Positions 44,101-52,621 are shown, counted from the first letter of the stretch. The stretch is 64,000 nt of DNA from CANMXU01 sp052030545 (GCF_052030545.1 NZ_JBPDIH010000005.1:1-64000), one strand, 5' to 3'. Made by a program: numbers and translations. The notes: generated by a model from the sequence alone, not told the origin.

Positions 44101-46186
44101 TTCCGCTGATTGCTGTATAATCAGTAGGTTGAGGTAAAGCGGTAAAAGGTTGTTCATCTGCCCATGCGGCATAAACGTCCACACCTGGCGCGGCAACGTT
44201 CGGCGTCATAATATCGGGCACAACTTGGTTAGGGCCGCGAGAAGAAAAATCGCCAACGTAATCCGCTTGTCTAACTTTAGTTGTTACTTGCGATTCTGTG
44301 ATTGTGATTTCGTGGCCTTCACCACTGCGAAGCCAGTCTTCAAGGCCAAACCGGTTATTTTCGCTCGTGCCATAATAAGATTCATTAGAAATTAGAATTC
44401 CTGGAATGGCATAAGCGTCGTTTGCGATATTTTCGGTGCTACTGGCATTATATAAAATAAAACCACCTGCCCCACCTTGAGCCACATTTATCGCTTTCGA
44501 TACACGTGGAATATCACCACGCTCACAAACAACAATGGGTGCTTTAGTAAATGGATTACCGTCTGGGTCTACAGAGAAAAAACCATCATCAAATGCGTCG
44601 TTACACCTTTCATATTGCCAACCATAATCAGATGCTTTAACCACAGGGCCGGTATAACTCCCCGTAATACCGCCACCAACAATGTCTGGTAAGGTATCGT
44701 CACCACCAACAAAGCCAGTAATAGCTTTACCTTCAACAGTAATTTCACGACCATGAGTACTGGCAGCAACAGAAGTTAACCACGGTGATAAATGATCAAT
44801 TGCACCACGGGCCTGCGACGCGGCTTCAGGCACAAATGAATTACCAGCCGAGGCAGCAACCGAAATACCGGCTTCACGCGCCGCTAAAAATGAAAGTTCA
44901 ACCGGCTCTTGCCATGGGTTTTCACCATATTGACTACCGATTGAAAAGTTGATGACATCAACGCCATCTTCAATCGCATCTTCAATACTGGCAATAAGAG
45001 CTGAACTTGGACAGCCAGCGTATTCATCGCCATAACTGCGATCGCCTGGAAAACACACTTGGTAAGCAATAATATTGGCACGTGGTGCAACGCCTGAAAC
45101 TTGTGGGAATACTAAGCCAGTTGCTAAACCATCGCCTTGCTCAATTAATTCAGGCACCAAATAATCAACATCAAATAACACATTACCTGCTGCTGTTGAT
45201 GCGGTGTGTGAACCATGGCCATTGTAGTCTTCACCGTTTTCTGGGCGATGTGAAGGAAAAATATAATCAGAAAAGCTGTCAGTGATTATTGGATACGAAC
45301 GCACACCAATAAGTTTGTCATTACACATATCTTCAAATGCTTGACAGTCACCAAGGTAACTACTGTATCGAGCAGGCATTTGATGCACATAACCATCGCC
45401 TGCTTCTTTTGCAAATGACGGATGATCAGAATTAATGCCGGTATCAATAACACCTATTACGATACCTTCACCTTGATATTCACCTCGACCTACGCCGCCA
45501 GTCCAAATTTGATCGGCGCCAATATGTTCAGGTCCAACATCGGTATGTAAGTCATACATTTTTTCGGCAACAACTTGACGTACACCGGTCATTTGCGCCA
45601 CTTGCGCAGCTTGCTCTTGAGTCATTTTTACTGCAAAACCGTTAAATGCCATGCTGTATTCAGCTTTTACATTAGCGGCTTTACCGGTAATACTTTGCAG
45701 GCGCGATATTACGTTATCTCTCTTACCTTTTAGGTAATTGGTGTAATTAATGACATTCGTGTCTTTGGTATCTAATTTACCCATTGTACCTTGTCGCGCT
45801 AATAAAGCTGGCGCTTGGTTCATTCTTGGGTTAGTCGCTGCTAAACCTTGAACACCGCCGCGATATAATGCAGTAGGCTCGTCGCTTAACTCAACAATAT
45901 AAAGACGTTCGCCGGTTAAACCGAGTTCATGCTTAAATGGTATTTTTTGTTGTTGAGTTGCACCAAGCGCGCGATGAGTATTTTTGCTTTGGCTGGCATT
46001 ACGCTGATGTGAGACACCATTACGCGATGTACCTGCAGTTAAATTTTGATTAAATTGTACAATTTGATCTGTAATAGCAATGCTTTTGAAGCCACTTTTA
46101 GGTGCCGCTAGCTCTGAAGCAGTGGCGCTAACACCTGCTGCATAAAGAGCTGCTAGTACCGAAAGCGTTATTGTTTTTGCTTTCAA
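41147..46186 (-). CDS. Large secreted subtilisin-like (S8) protease with GlyGly-CTERM tail
   Basis: The 1679-aa protein has a signal peptide (about 1-22) and an I9-type propeptide (about 90-215). The S8 catalytic domain has D248 (GVIDTGIN), H324 (NGHGSHTA), N449 (SAGNS) and S697 (GTSMAAPHVAG), with a PA insertion (about 505-635). A fibronectin-like/Fn3 region follows, then long beta-rich domains and, at the end, 'SGGTYGWMMLLVLSLFAARK', i.e. Gly-Gly, a helix and basic residues: the GlyGly-CTERM signal processed by rhombosortase. It is therefore probably exported by type II secretion and surface-processed. It is a likely extracellular scavenging protease. It is monocistronic with a strong terminator. 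Confidence 0.93.
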   Translation of the reverse strand: MKAKTITLSVLAALYAAGVSATASELAAPKSGFKSIAITDQIVQFNQNLTAGTSRNGVSHQRNASQSKNTHRALGATQQQKIPFKHELGLTGERLYIVELSDEPTALYRGGVQGLAATNPRMNQAPALLARQGTMGKLDTKDTNVINYTNYLKGKRDNVISRLQSITGKAANVKAEYSMAFNGFAVKMTQEQAAQVAQMTGVRQVVAEKMYDLHTDVGPEHIGADQIWTGGVGRGEYQGEGIVIGVIDTGINSDHPSFAKEAGDGYVHQMPARYSSYLGDCQAFEDMCNDKLIGVRSYPIITDSFSDYIFPSHRPENGEDYNGHGSHTASTAAGNVLFDVDYLVPELIEQGDGLATGLVFPQVSGVAPRANIIAYQVCFPGDRSYGDEYAGCPSSALIASIEDAIEDGVDVINFSIGSQYGENPWQEPVELSFLAAREAGISVAASAGNSFVPEAASQARGAIDHLSPWLTSVAASTHGREITVEGKAITGFVGGDDTLPDIVGGGITGSYTGPVVKASDYGWQYERCNDAFDDGFFSVDPDGNPFTKAPIVVCERGDIPRVSKAINVAQGGAGGFILYNASSTENIANDAYAIPGILISNESYYGTSENNRFGLEDWLRSGEGHEITITESQVTTKVRQADYVGDFSSRGPNQVVPDIMTPNVAAPGVDVYAAWADEQPFTALPQPTDYTAISGTSMAAPHVAGAMALLKQAHNDWSPAQIQSALMMTASIESVTRARDNNPFDPVPAGYNDAGSGVINVARATKAGLLLDETAANYRAADPENGGTMTNLNVPFLFNDSCEGSCTWMRTFTATTDGTWDVSASSLGMDGLDMLSVDVTPKIISLKAGESQAISVTANILEIGAPNADSSQVQLFGRVDIKPRDLSLPDQYLPMGVRFADDNLPNEVSGIIHRSQGHTLTPEIITDEIQSFNHVVYGLSKAQQFNWKIPMAEYDKRAYMGNEDYAPLTRAELEEASGVEVIFFDVPEGTKRIVWEVQSIDEPHAYASIDLGMDLNGDEDIQWNDEAICYSHTGRDDFCAVNNPTPGKYWAIAANWKFVEEDESNNADNFIVNLAIVSSENSDNLTIEIPENINGLTPFQAKLNYNLEEANEGDAFYGVVGLGSDDFNNSNLGEIPVKLIHHGSDVSIDASQTSSKVGDIVEYQVTLAPNLLGGERDFNITTRLPENLELLEDSIVIGGVGNYQEGLMVEGQVISIDASQASSADVRRHYAFTTNAEDEMCKVPYGDNPNFYDLGLEGYTPIELSGFQRQVLYIPMETNGLPHVPLYGNSEVHSRDVLGISPFGYVQFDPMPTIFNMHLEFNDSFQIFPDTMVAPLWRGDVYMPDNLYFDWDKLKYMNAVYAVITDDHYIFQWDGAEEYFRAIPNADPDAYYNIETIISTDITFEPGDYEIIYAYESLNSTNNDLGSIGIHGYWGERGTFGPAYGYLNDGFAYNDVNTKVSNGTVICADYRGPEQTQLDLTFKARVLANAIGAESVVVVDSQFSDSELVTVSHTLATPSNITVSSFADVSIAENTSLEDIAIIYNDNKGTVNGIEVTGEHVTAVVSGNTSGSTFTVTPDANWYGETQISVTVYDMAYPEDKDTATFTLTVLSDGINLGCTDSSATNYDDKATTDNGTCEYPPASKPSTPAKSTSSGGTYGWMMLLVLSLFAARKVHKTK

Positions 46187-46424
46187 AATGTTTTCTCCCT
46201 GGATTATTTTTTATTTTATGCGTCGCAATTTTTTTGCGTTTGCGCTAACAGTAATGCCATAAAAATAAAGGGAGATTTGTACGAAAATGTGCAGTTTTAG
46301 TTGTCGATAAAGTGCAAAATGAGTTAAAGCGCGAGTTCACATCAATTGTAGTAATTTGTGCAAATTGATGATGAAAACATCAGACTATGGGTAATTTTTA
46401 TCATTAATCAAAATGCAGACATAA

Positions 46425-46452
46425 AAAAACCGCAGTATACACTGCGGTTTTT
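46425..46452 (-). terminator. Terminator of norCB
   Basis: AAAAACCGCAGT (46425-46436), loop ATAC, ACTGCGGTTTTT (46441-46452): a perfect 12-bp stem with A/T flanks on both sides. It ends norCB on the minus strand, 25 bases after the norB stop. Confidence 0.9.
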
Positions 46453-46476
46453 AATCACTTAGATTAAGTCGTTAAA

Positions 46477-47862
46477 CTAAGCTTCTTTTTCTGTTACCCA
46501 GAAGCTTGCTAAGTAGGCAATTAAACCCAGTAAGAAAACAACACCAGCAACTTCACGTAACCAGTAGAAGATGGCAAGTTTATCTTGAGTTGCCATGAAG
46601 CTTAATGCTTCACCTGTTTCTGGTAAACGTTGTAACCATACTTGTAGTACACCAGCACCTGTTAAGAACAAGGTGATAAATACCATAGCCACCGTCATTA
46701 ACCAGAAGCCCCACATTTCAACTACTTGAGCTCGGTTACAGTTAGCTTCACCGATACCACGTAATTTAGGCATTGCGTATGAAATAATGGTCATACAGAT
46801 CATTGCATATGCACCGTAGAACGCCATGTGACCATGTGCAGCCGTTATTTGTGAACCGTGAGTGTAGTAGTTCACTGGTGCTAACGTGTGTAAGAAACCC
46901 CAAACACCTGCACCTAAGAATGCCATTACCGCAGTACCTAACGCCCATAAGGTAGCCGCTTTGTTAGGATGTTCACGACGACGACGGTTAACCATATTAA
47001 AGGCATACAATACCATAGCAAAGAAAGGTAACGGCTCTAATGCTGAGAAGATAGAACCAATCCATTGCCAGTATTCAGGTGTTGCTAACCAGTAGAAGTG
47101 GTGACCTGTACCTAAGATACCTGTGATCAACGCCATTGCGATAATAACGTATAACCATTTTTCGATAACTTCACGGTCAACACCGGTTACTTTAATTAAT
47201 ACGTAAGCTAACATTGCGCCCATGATTAATTCCCATACACCTTCTACCCATAAGTGAACAACAAACCACCAGAAGTATTTATCTAATGCGATGTTTGCAG
47301 GGTTATAGAAAGAGAATAAGAAGAATACCGCTAAACCAACTAGACCAGTAAACATTACCATATTGATGGCAGTTTTGCGGCCTTTAAGGATAGTCATACC
47401 AATGTTAAATAAGAAACCTAGTGCGACCACAACAATACCTATTTTAGTAATTGTTGGCTGTTCAAGGAACTCACGTCCCATGGTAGGTAGTAATTCATTA
47501 AAGGTTAAATCAGCTAATGTTGAATAAGGAACTAATAAGTAACCTAAAATGGTAGCGACACCTGCTGCCGCGAAAATCCAAAACAGCGCTATGGCTAATT
47601 TAGGACTATGAAGCTCAGTTTCAGCTTCTTCCGGCACAAGATAATAAGCAGCACCCATAAAGCCAAACAATAACCAAACAATGAGTAAGTTAGTGTGTAC
47701 CATACGAGCAACGTTGAACGGAATGGCACCTGCTAAGAAGTCACCAACAACGTATTGTAAGCCCATAATTAAGCCAAATAGAATTTGACCGACAAATAGG
47801 ATCATTGCAAAAATAAAGTAAGGTTTTGCGACCGCTTGAGATTGATATTTTAAAGTATTCAT
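46477..47862 (-). CDS. norB: Nitric oxide reductase subunit B (cNOR)
   Basis: The 461-aa integral membrane catalytic subunit has about 12 helices. Heme and FeB ligands are visible: 'ARMVHTNLLIVWL', 'VVHLWVEGVWELIMG' (His with the conserved glutamates), 'GTGHHFYWLATP' and 'HGSQITAAHGHMAFYGAYAM'. It reduces two NO to N2O with electrons from NorC. It is the short cNOR form, not the quinol-oxidising qNOR, which has an N-terminal extension. ATG 47862 is preferred: AAGGG, which overlaps the norC stop, is seven bases upstream. It forms the norC-norB operon. Confidence 0.96.
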   Translation of the reverse strand: MNTLKYQSQAVAKPYFIFAMILFVGQILFGLIMGLQYVVGDFLAGAIPFNVARMVHTNLLIVWLLFGFMGAAYYLVPEEAETELHSPKLAIALFWIFAAAGVATILGYLLVPYSTLADLTFNELLPTMGREFLEQPTITKIGIVVVALGFLFNIGMTILKGRKTAINMVMFTGLVGLAVFFLFSFYNPANIALDKYFWWFVVHLWVEGVWELIMGAMLAYVLIKVTGVDREVIEKWLYVIIAMALITGILGTGHHFYWLATPEYWQWIGSIFSALEPLPFFAMVLYAFNMVNRRRREHPNKAATLWALGTAVMAFLGAGVWGFLHTLAPVNYYTHGSQITAAHGHMAFYGAYAMICMTIISYAMPKLRGIGEANCNRAQVVEMWGFWLMTVAMVFITLFLTGAGVLQVWLQRLPETGEALSFMATQDKLAIFYWLREVAGVVFLLGLIAYLASFWVTEKEA

Positions 47863-47866
47863 CGCG

Positions 47867-48307
47867 TTACCCTTCATCGTTTGGTGGCCAATCGTTTACG
47901 TCCATTTGGGCAGTAAACTTAAGGAATTCAGCTAAATCATCAATTTCTTGATCAGTTAGATGGAAGTTAGGCATTTGACGACGTCCTGGAATATTTAATG
48001 GTTGAGCTTTCATCCAGCCACTAAAAAAGGCTTTGAATCCAGCTTCACCGCCGCGACGTACATAGACGTTACCTAGTTCAGGGGCAAAATATGCACCTTC
48101 ACCGATAAGTGAATGACAGCCGACACAGTTATTTACTTCCCAGAGCATCTTGCCACGCTCTACAGACTCGGTAAGATTTTCTCGATGGTCTCGTTGAGGC
48201 ATCTCTTTTGTTGTGTGGAAGGTCAAAGCAAGTAACATCAACAGGAAGAAAACACTTCCGCCATAATAGATATTCCTTGCCATGCCTTTAGTAAAGCTTT
48301 CTGACAT
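47867..48307 (-). CDS. norC: Nitric oxide reductase subunit C (cytochrome c)
   Basis: The 146-aa protein has one N-terminal transmembrane anchor (about 13-30) and a periplasmic class I cytochrome c domain with C61-V-G-C-H65 and the axial methionine in 'RRQMPNFHL' (about 112). It passes electrons to the heme b of NorB. ATG 48307 is used: GGGAAAC lies just upstream, and the frame's earlier ATG at 48340 adds residues not typical of NorC. The promoter shows a perfect FNR/DNR box at 48373-48386. Confidence 0.95.
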   Translation of the reverse strand: MSESFTKGMARNIYYGGSVFFLLMLLALTFHTTKEMPQRDHRENLTESVERGKMLWEVNNCVGCHSLIGEGAYFAPELGNVYVRRGGEAGFKAFFSGWMKAQPLNIPGRRQMPNFHLTDQEIDDLAEFLKFTAQMDVNDWPPNDEG

Positions 48308-48344
48308 GGTGTTTCCCTTATTAAAAATGTAATAAAGCAAGTGA

Positions 48345-48386
48345 ATGATAGGCAGTTATGAATTTGTGGGTGTTGATGGAAATCAA
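48345..48386 (-). promoter_or_regulatory. norCB promoter with perfect FNR/DNR box
   Basis: TTGATGGAAATCAA (48373-48386) matches TTGAT-N4-ATCAA exactly. A TATCAT hexamer (48345-48350, minus strand) is a good -10 element and would place the transcript start about 41-42 bases from the box centre, the class II arrangement. Confidence 0.85.
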
Positions 48387-48819
48387 CTTTTTTACAGGAG
48401 TGTTTCAAAAGATTACAAATTGACACAAAATTTTGCGCTACGTCAAAGAAATGTGGTGACAAACATCACTAAAACGCATCAAATCTGACCACTGAATATT
48501 TTAACTGGCGATTTATCCACCACGAAACCCTATAAAAAGTAAGGGATTAGAGTAACTTGCACAAAGTTAGTGCTATTGCATGCTTTTAAGTAGTGATGAG
48601 TTAAGCTGACATTAATCCAAAATCAAGCTAAAAAAATAAGCTATTGATTAATGGTAACTTTATATCTTCATCTATCATTGTTATCTCTGAATATCTCTGG
48701 CATAGAATATGCTCTTGTATTAAAAGTACATTGCCTGTTTCAATCGCAGTAACACCCAAACACTATTACCAAATACTTGCTGTTAGACCATCGTCGTAGG
48801 CTCGCCAAAGGAGAAACTC
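48387..48819. other. Non-coding region between norC promoter and antiporter gene
   Basis: No plausible gene, RNA or repeat is seen. It must hold the promoter of the + strand antiporter gene. GGAG at about 48811-48814 is the ribosome site of that gene. Confidence 0.4.
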
Positions 48820-50436
48820 ATGGACTCAATTCTCGTTATTATTGCCTTATCTTTAGCTATTGCTACTGTGGTTAACATCATTTTTACAAAGCTGTCTATT
48901 TCACACATTATTGGCTATATCGTCACAGGTATTATCATTAGCAACATGTTTGACTTTAATGGCAGCGACAACTTAGCCTCATTAGATTTAATTGGTGAAT
49001 TTGGCATTGTATTTTTAATGTTTACCATTGGTTTGGAAATGTCTTTTGCCAAGCTAAAAAAAATGAAAGACATTATCTTTATCAATGGCACCGTTCAAGT
49101 TACAGCGTCAGCACTCATTGTATTTTTAGTAGCAAAATTTCTGTTCAATTTAGATAATACCTCAGCAATTATTGTCGCCCTCGCTTTTAGTTTATCGTCA
49201 ACCGCAATCGTTTTAACCTATTTGAAAAAGTCAAAAGATATTAATACACCCTATGGGCAAAAATCAGTCGCCATTCTTATTTTTCAAGATTTGGCAGTAA
49301 TACCTGTGTTGTTACTGATCAGTTTTTTGGCTAACGACCAATTATCGGTTACTGAAGTATTAACAAAAACTATACTTTATGCTGCTGCAATCATTTTATT
49401 CATGTTCACCTTAGGTAAGAAAATTATTGAATGGTTATTGCAATTCTCTACCGCGGTGAAAATGGAAGAAGTATTTTTAGGCTCAGTTTTAACCATAGTT
49501 TTGTGCACTTCGTTGCTTGCCCATGAAATGGGCTTTACCTATTCACTCGGCGCTTTTATCGCGGGTATGATCATCGCTGAAACGCATTTTCACGTTAAAG
49601 TAGAGTCTGACATCGCTTCATATAAAGACTTATTGCTAGGAGCTTTCTTTTTCGCGATCGGTAGTAAAATAGATATTTTGTATTTTATCAATAATTTGGG
49701 CATTGTCTTTGGCGTGCTTTTGTTGGTGATGTTAATAAAAGCCGCCATTATTTATCTGCTTATTCGCAACAGTGCAAACAAAAGTGACTCGATAAAGTCA
49801 GCATTTGCTTTATGCCAAGTCGGTGAGTTTTCATTTGCTATTTTTAGCTTAGCACTAGCAGAAAATATTATTTCAGCGCAACTTGGCAGCTTTTTAATTT
49901 TAGTTTCTGTACTGTCGATGATAATTACGCCGTTTATGGTTAACAATATTTATCGATTAGCAGCCCTGTTTGTTACTGAATTTTTTGAAGCCGATAAAAT
50001 TACGCCAATTGATAAAACTCAACATACCATTGTTTGTGGTTTTAAAATTGTCGGTCGGATCGTTGCCAAAGAATTAGCTGAGCAAAACGTTAGTTTTATC
50101 ATTATCTCAGATAACTTGCCTGATGTGTTACTTGCTAGAGAACGCGGCTATATGGCCTATTTTGGCCATTTAGAAAAGAAACCAGTAATAGAGTCGCTTA
50201 ATGTTGAACAAACTTCAGCGGTTATTTTGACAATGAACAGCATTGATACCAAACGTTTGATCTGCGAGTCGTTGTTGAGCTCGGTCGCGAATGTTAATTT
50301 AATTGTGAAAATAAATACCTTGGTAGAAAAAGACAGTCTAGCTGATTTAGCCATTGGTTCGTTTGTGCATGCTGAACATGAAACCGCGAACCTGCTTGTT
50401 AAAGAAAGTTTAAAACGGGTATCAATTGTTCAATAG
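48820..50436 (+). CDS. CPA2-family cation:proton antiporter with RCK domain
   Basis: The 538-aa protein has about 12 transmembrane helices in residues 1-380 with Kef/CPA2 marks ('LIGEFGIVFLMFTIGLEMSF', 'FQDLAVIPVLLLISFL', 'YSLGAFIAGMIIAET'). A C-terminal TrkA-N/RCK domain follows (from about 400, 'HTIVCGFKIVGRIVAKELAEQNVSFIIISDN'). It probably exchanges K+ or Na+ for protons and is gated by a nucleotide. Odd feature: the usual G-x-G-x-x-G nucleotide loop reads G-F-K-I-V-G, with lysine in place of the middle glycine, so NAD(H) binding may be altered. It converges with norF, with one base between stops. Confidence 0.9.
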   Translation: MDSILVIIALSLAIATVVNIIFTKLSISHIIGYIVTGIIISNMFDFNGSDNLASLDLIGEFGIVFLMFTIGLEMSFAKLKKMKDIIFINGTVQVTASALIVFLVAKFLFNLDNTSAIIVALAFSLSSTAIVLTYLKKSKDINTPYGQKSVAILIFQDLAVIPVLLLISFLANDQLSVTEVLTKTILYAAAIILFMFTLGKKIIEWLLQFSTAVKMEEVFLGSVLTIVLCTSLLAHEMGFTYSLGAFIAGMIIAETHFHVKVESDIASYKDLLLGAFFFAIGSKIDILYFINNLGIVFGVLLLVMLIKAAIIYLLIRNSANKSDSIKSAFALCQVGEFSFAIFSLALAENIISAQLGSFLILVSVLSMIITPFMVNNIYRLAALFVTEFFEADKITPIDKTQHTIVCGFKIVGRIVAKELAEQNVSFIIISDNLPDVLLARERGYMAYFGHLEKKPVIESLNVEQTSAVILTMNSIDTKRLICESLLSSVANVNLIVKINTLVEKDSLADLAIGSFVHAEHETANLLVKESLKRVSIVQ

Positions 50437-50437
50437 G

Positions 50438-50698
50438 TTAAATCGTGTAGATAAAAAGCAAAATTAGCGGTAGCACTAATACATAGGCTAATAACAACAA
50501 ACGCCAAAAGCGTGGCGCGTGGTTTAGCTCCATAAAAATATCAGTAATTTGTTGGCCTTTGAGAAAGACGATAAAAAACACGACGGTTAAAAACAAACCT
50601 TGTTGATCAAATAGACTGCCAGCTAATACTGACGCTACCGTTAATACCATCAGCCACAGCCAGCTCAAACTAATGCCAATCGCGCCACTATTTTTCAT
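50438..50698 (-). CDS. norF: NorF-like small membrane protein (cytochrome c oxidase subunit IV type)
   Basis: The 86-aa protein has three transmembrane helices (about 8-26, 30-47, 65-85) and the central motif 'FFIVFLKGQQITDIFMELNHAPRFWRLLLLAY', typical of NorF and of COX4-like subunits associated with NorE. It follows norE on the same strand. It is thought to support NO reductase function. The gap to norE contains a four-copy 15-bp tandem repeat. Confidence 0.8.
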   Translation of the reverse strand: MKNSGAIGISLSWLWLMVLTVASVLAGSLFDQQGLFLTVVFFIVFLKGQQITDIFMELNHAPRFWRLLLLAYVLVLPLILLFIYTI

Positions 50699-50744
50699 CT
50701 GTTAGGCTCCTATCACCTGATAACATCAACATAAATACCCCAGT

Positions 50745-50802
50745 CTAAATCACACTAACCTAAATCACACCAATCTAAATCACACTAACCTATATCACAT
50801 AG
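50745..50802. repeat. Four-copy 15-bp tandem repeat at norE end
   Basis: The units are CTAAATCACACTAAC (50745-50759), CTAAATCACACCAAT (50760-50774), CTAAATCACACTAAC (50775-50789) and CTATATCACATAG (50790-50802). The last encodes the norE C-terminus and stop. On the minus strand every copy brings a TAG in the norE frame. Confidence 0.9.
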
Positions 50803-51380
50803 ACAAGTGGAAATAGAATAATCCATAACATATCAACCATATGCCAGTAACTTGCGCCAGATTCAAAACCTGACACTTCACCGTTTTGATACTGCCCTTT
50901 CATGGTTTGTCGAGCGATAAAAACTAGAATAACCATGCCCAACAACACGTGCATAAAATGAAAACCCGTGATCAAAAAATACAAGGTAAAGAAGGTATTA
51001 GTTTCAATATCAATACCTTGGCTTAATAAAAATTGATATTCCCAGAATTTAACTCCTAGGTAAATACAGGCAAAAAGTAAGGCAATAACGATTAAAAAGC
51101 AGGATTTTTTAGCCATGCCCTGTTTAATGGCGTGTAATGAAAAAGCAACAAAAAAGCTACTGGTGATCAAAGCAAGGGTATTCACTAAACCGGCAATCGC
51201 ATGTAATTGATCTTTGCTTTCGCGAAATAGTGCTAAATTCAGTTGCTCGGCGATTGCAAAGCCAATAAACAAAATGGCAAATACGGTAAGTTCAGCCAAA
51301 ATAAAAAACCACATTGCTAAATCGCCGGGGAGTTTTTTATCAGCTTGGCTGTTTGAATTAACAACAGCGGAGGAAGTCAT
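50790..51380 (-). CDS. norE: NorE-like cytochrome c oxidase subunit III family protein
   Basis: The protein has 196 aa with five transmembrane helices and subunit-III sequence: 'LPGDLAMWFFILAELTVFAILFIGF', 'LITGFHFMHVLLGMVILVFIA' and 'ASYWHMVDMLWIILFPLVYV'. Stand-alone proteins of this kind next to norQ are NorE; deletion in other bacteria lowers NO reduction, but the role is not settled. It lies between norQ (88 bases) and norF on one strand, so one operon norQ-norE-norF is likely. Confidence 0.88.
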   Translation of the reverse strand: MTSSAVVNSNSQADKKLPGDLAMWFFILAELTVFAILFIGFAIAEQLNLALFRESKDQLHAIAGLVNTLALITSSFFVAFSLHAIKQGMAKKSCFLIVIALLFACIYLGVKFWEYQFLLSQGIDIETNTFFTLYFLITGFHFMHVLLGMVILVFIARQTMKGQYQNGEVSGFESGASYWHMVDMLWIILFPLVYVI

Positions 51381-51468
51381 TTTAACGCCTGCTTAACTGC
51401 TAAAAATAGTCATAATAAAAGGTAAAAAAGCAGAATAAATCGCGTTTACTCTGCTTTATCGATAAGAC

Positions 51469-52284
51469 TTATTCGTCAAAATAAATCTTACAAACATCCA
51501 TTAATGCGGCAACTGTTTGTGGGTCATCAGATAGAGGCTCAGCTAAACAGCAGCGACAAACATCAATTGGCTTCATGCCGCTTGAAATCATGCGGGCTGC
51601 GTAAATAAGTAAACGTGTTGAGGCGACTTCGTCTAAGTCATTTTGTTCTAGTCGACGCAATGCTTGTGCTAATTCAACTAATTTAAAGGCTAAGTGTTCA
51701 TCGGCACCCGCTTCTTTAATTAAAATTTCTTGTTCTACTTTGGCATCAGGATAGTCAAAACGTAGTGCTACAAAACGCTGTCGGGTACTTGGCTTCATCC
51801 CCTTAAGTAAGTTTTGATAACCCGGGTTATACGAAACGACTAACATAAAACCTGGCGCTGCTTCTAAAATTTCGCCAGTGCGCTCTAATGGCAATACGCG
51901 GCGATCATCAGCAAGCGGATGCAAAACCACGGTAGTATCTTTACGTGCTTCTACCACTTCATCTAAATAACAAATACCACCTTCACGCACGGCGCGCGTT
52001 AACGGCCCATCTTGCCAATAGGTGCCATCTGGACCAATTAAGTGACGACCAACTAAATCGGCTGCGGTTAAATCATCATGACAAGCAACAGTATACAAAG
52101 GCTTGTTAAGCTTCTCGGCCATATGCGCAACAAAGCGGGTTTTACCACACCCTGTTGGCCCTTTAATTAAAACCGGTAAGTCATGTTGGTGCGCGTATTC
52201 AAATAGCGCTACTTCGTTGTCTTGTTCTTGGTAAAAAAGCGATTCTTTGCTTGAATCGACCGATTTTATATTAACGGCAGTCAT
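51469..52284 (-). CDS. norQ: NorQ/CbbQ-family AAA ATPase
   Basis: The 271-aa MoxR-type AAA+ protein has Walker A GPTGCGKT (about 42-49), Walker B 'CYLDEVVEARKDTTVVLHPL' and sensor 'MLVVSYNPGYQ'. The C-terminal CbbQ_C segment ends 'CKIYFDE'. It works with NorD to activate NorCB. The start ATG is at 52284. Its promoter carries a perfect FNR/DNR box inside a 30-bp palindrome (52360-52389). Confidence 0.94.
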   Translation of the reverse strand: MTAVNIKSVDSSKESLFYQEQDNEVALFEYAHQHDLPVLIKGPTGCGKTRFVAHMAEKLNKPLYTVACHDDLTAADLVGRHLIGPDGTYWQDGPLTRAVREGGICYLDEVVEARKDTTVVLHPLADDRRVLPLERTGEILEAAPGFMLVVSYNPGYQNLLKGMKPSTRQRFVALRFDYPDAKVEQEILIKEAGADEHLAFKLVELAQALRRLEQNDLDEVASTRLLIYAARMISSGMKPIDVCRCCLAEPLSDDPQTVAALMDVCKIYFDE

Positions 52285-52359
52285 AACAGCTCAACTAATG
52301 AAAAGTAAAATTATGTGACTAAAGTAACGTTTGGTGTAAATAAGAGCAAGTCGCATTAA

Positions 52360-52389
52360 GGGCTTAGTTGATACAAATCAACTAAGCCC
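52360..52389 (-). promoter_or_regulatory. FNR/DNR box inside a perfect 30-bp palindrome, norQ promoter
   Basis: GGGCTTAGTTGAT, ACAA, ATCAACTAAGCCC: perfect 13-bp arms. The central 14 bases (52368-52381) are a perfect TTGAT-N4-ATCAA box, centred 90 bases before the norQ ATG. A TTATTT (52338-52343) near the expected -10 position is weak. The long stem could also form a hairpin in an upstream read-through transcript. Confidence 0.8.
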
Positions 52390-52523
52390 AGAAGATAGTG
52401 ATACTTTTAAAGACAATGACCGCCCTCGCCCCAGTACACTTATATAAAGTAGGGTTTATAAGCGCTAATTAAAGTCAGATAATTGGCGAGGTAACGAAGG
52501 GGTTATTGGTTGAAATGACAAGC

Positions 52524-52556
52524 CGCTATCATTTATCAAACGAGAGATTGATAGCG
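52524..52556. repeat. 8-bp inverted repeat in norQ/ABM intergenic region
   Basis: CGCTATCA (52524-52531) mirrors TGATAGCG (52549-52556). There is no T run, so a terminator role for the ABM gene is uncertain. Apart from this and the FNR/DNR palindrome I see nothing else in 52285-52621. Confidence 0.4.
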
Positions 52557-52621
52557 ACATGAGTTAACGCTAAATAGGCGCAATATAAATTGAGAAGAAT
52601 CAAAAATCACTTTAGAGCGTG

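Noticed and set aside
48238..48462. 74-codon frame crossing the norC start and promoter
   Set aside because: It overlaps the perfect FNR/DNR box and the norC start in another frame; not credible as a gene.
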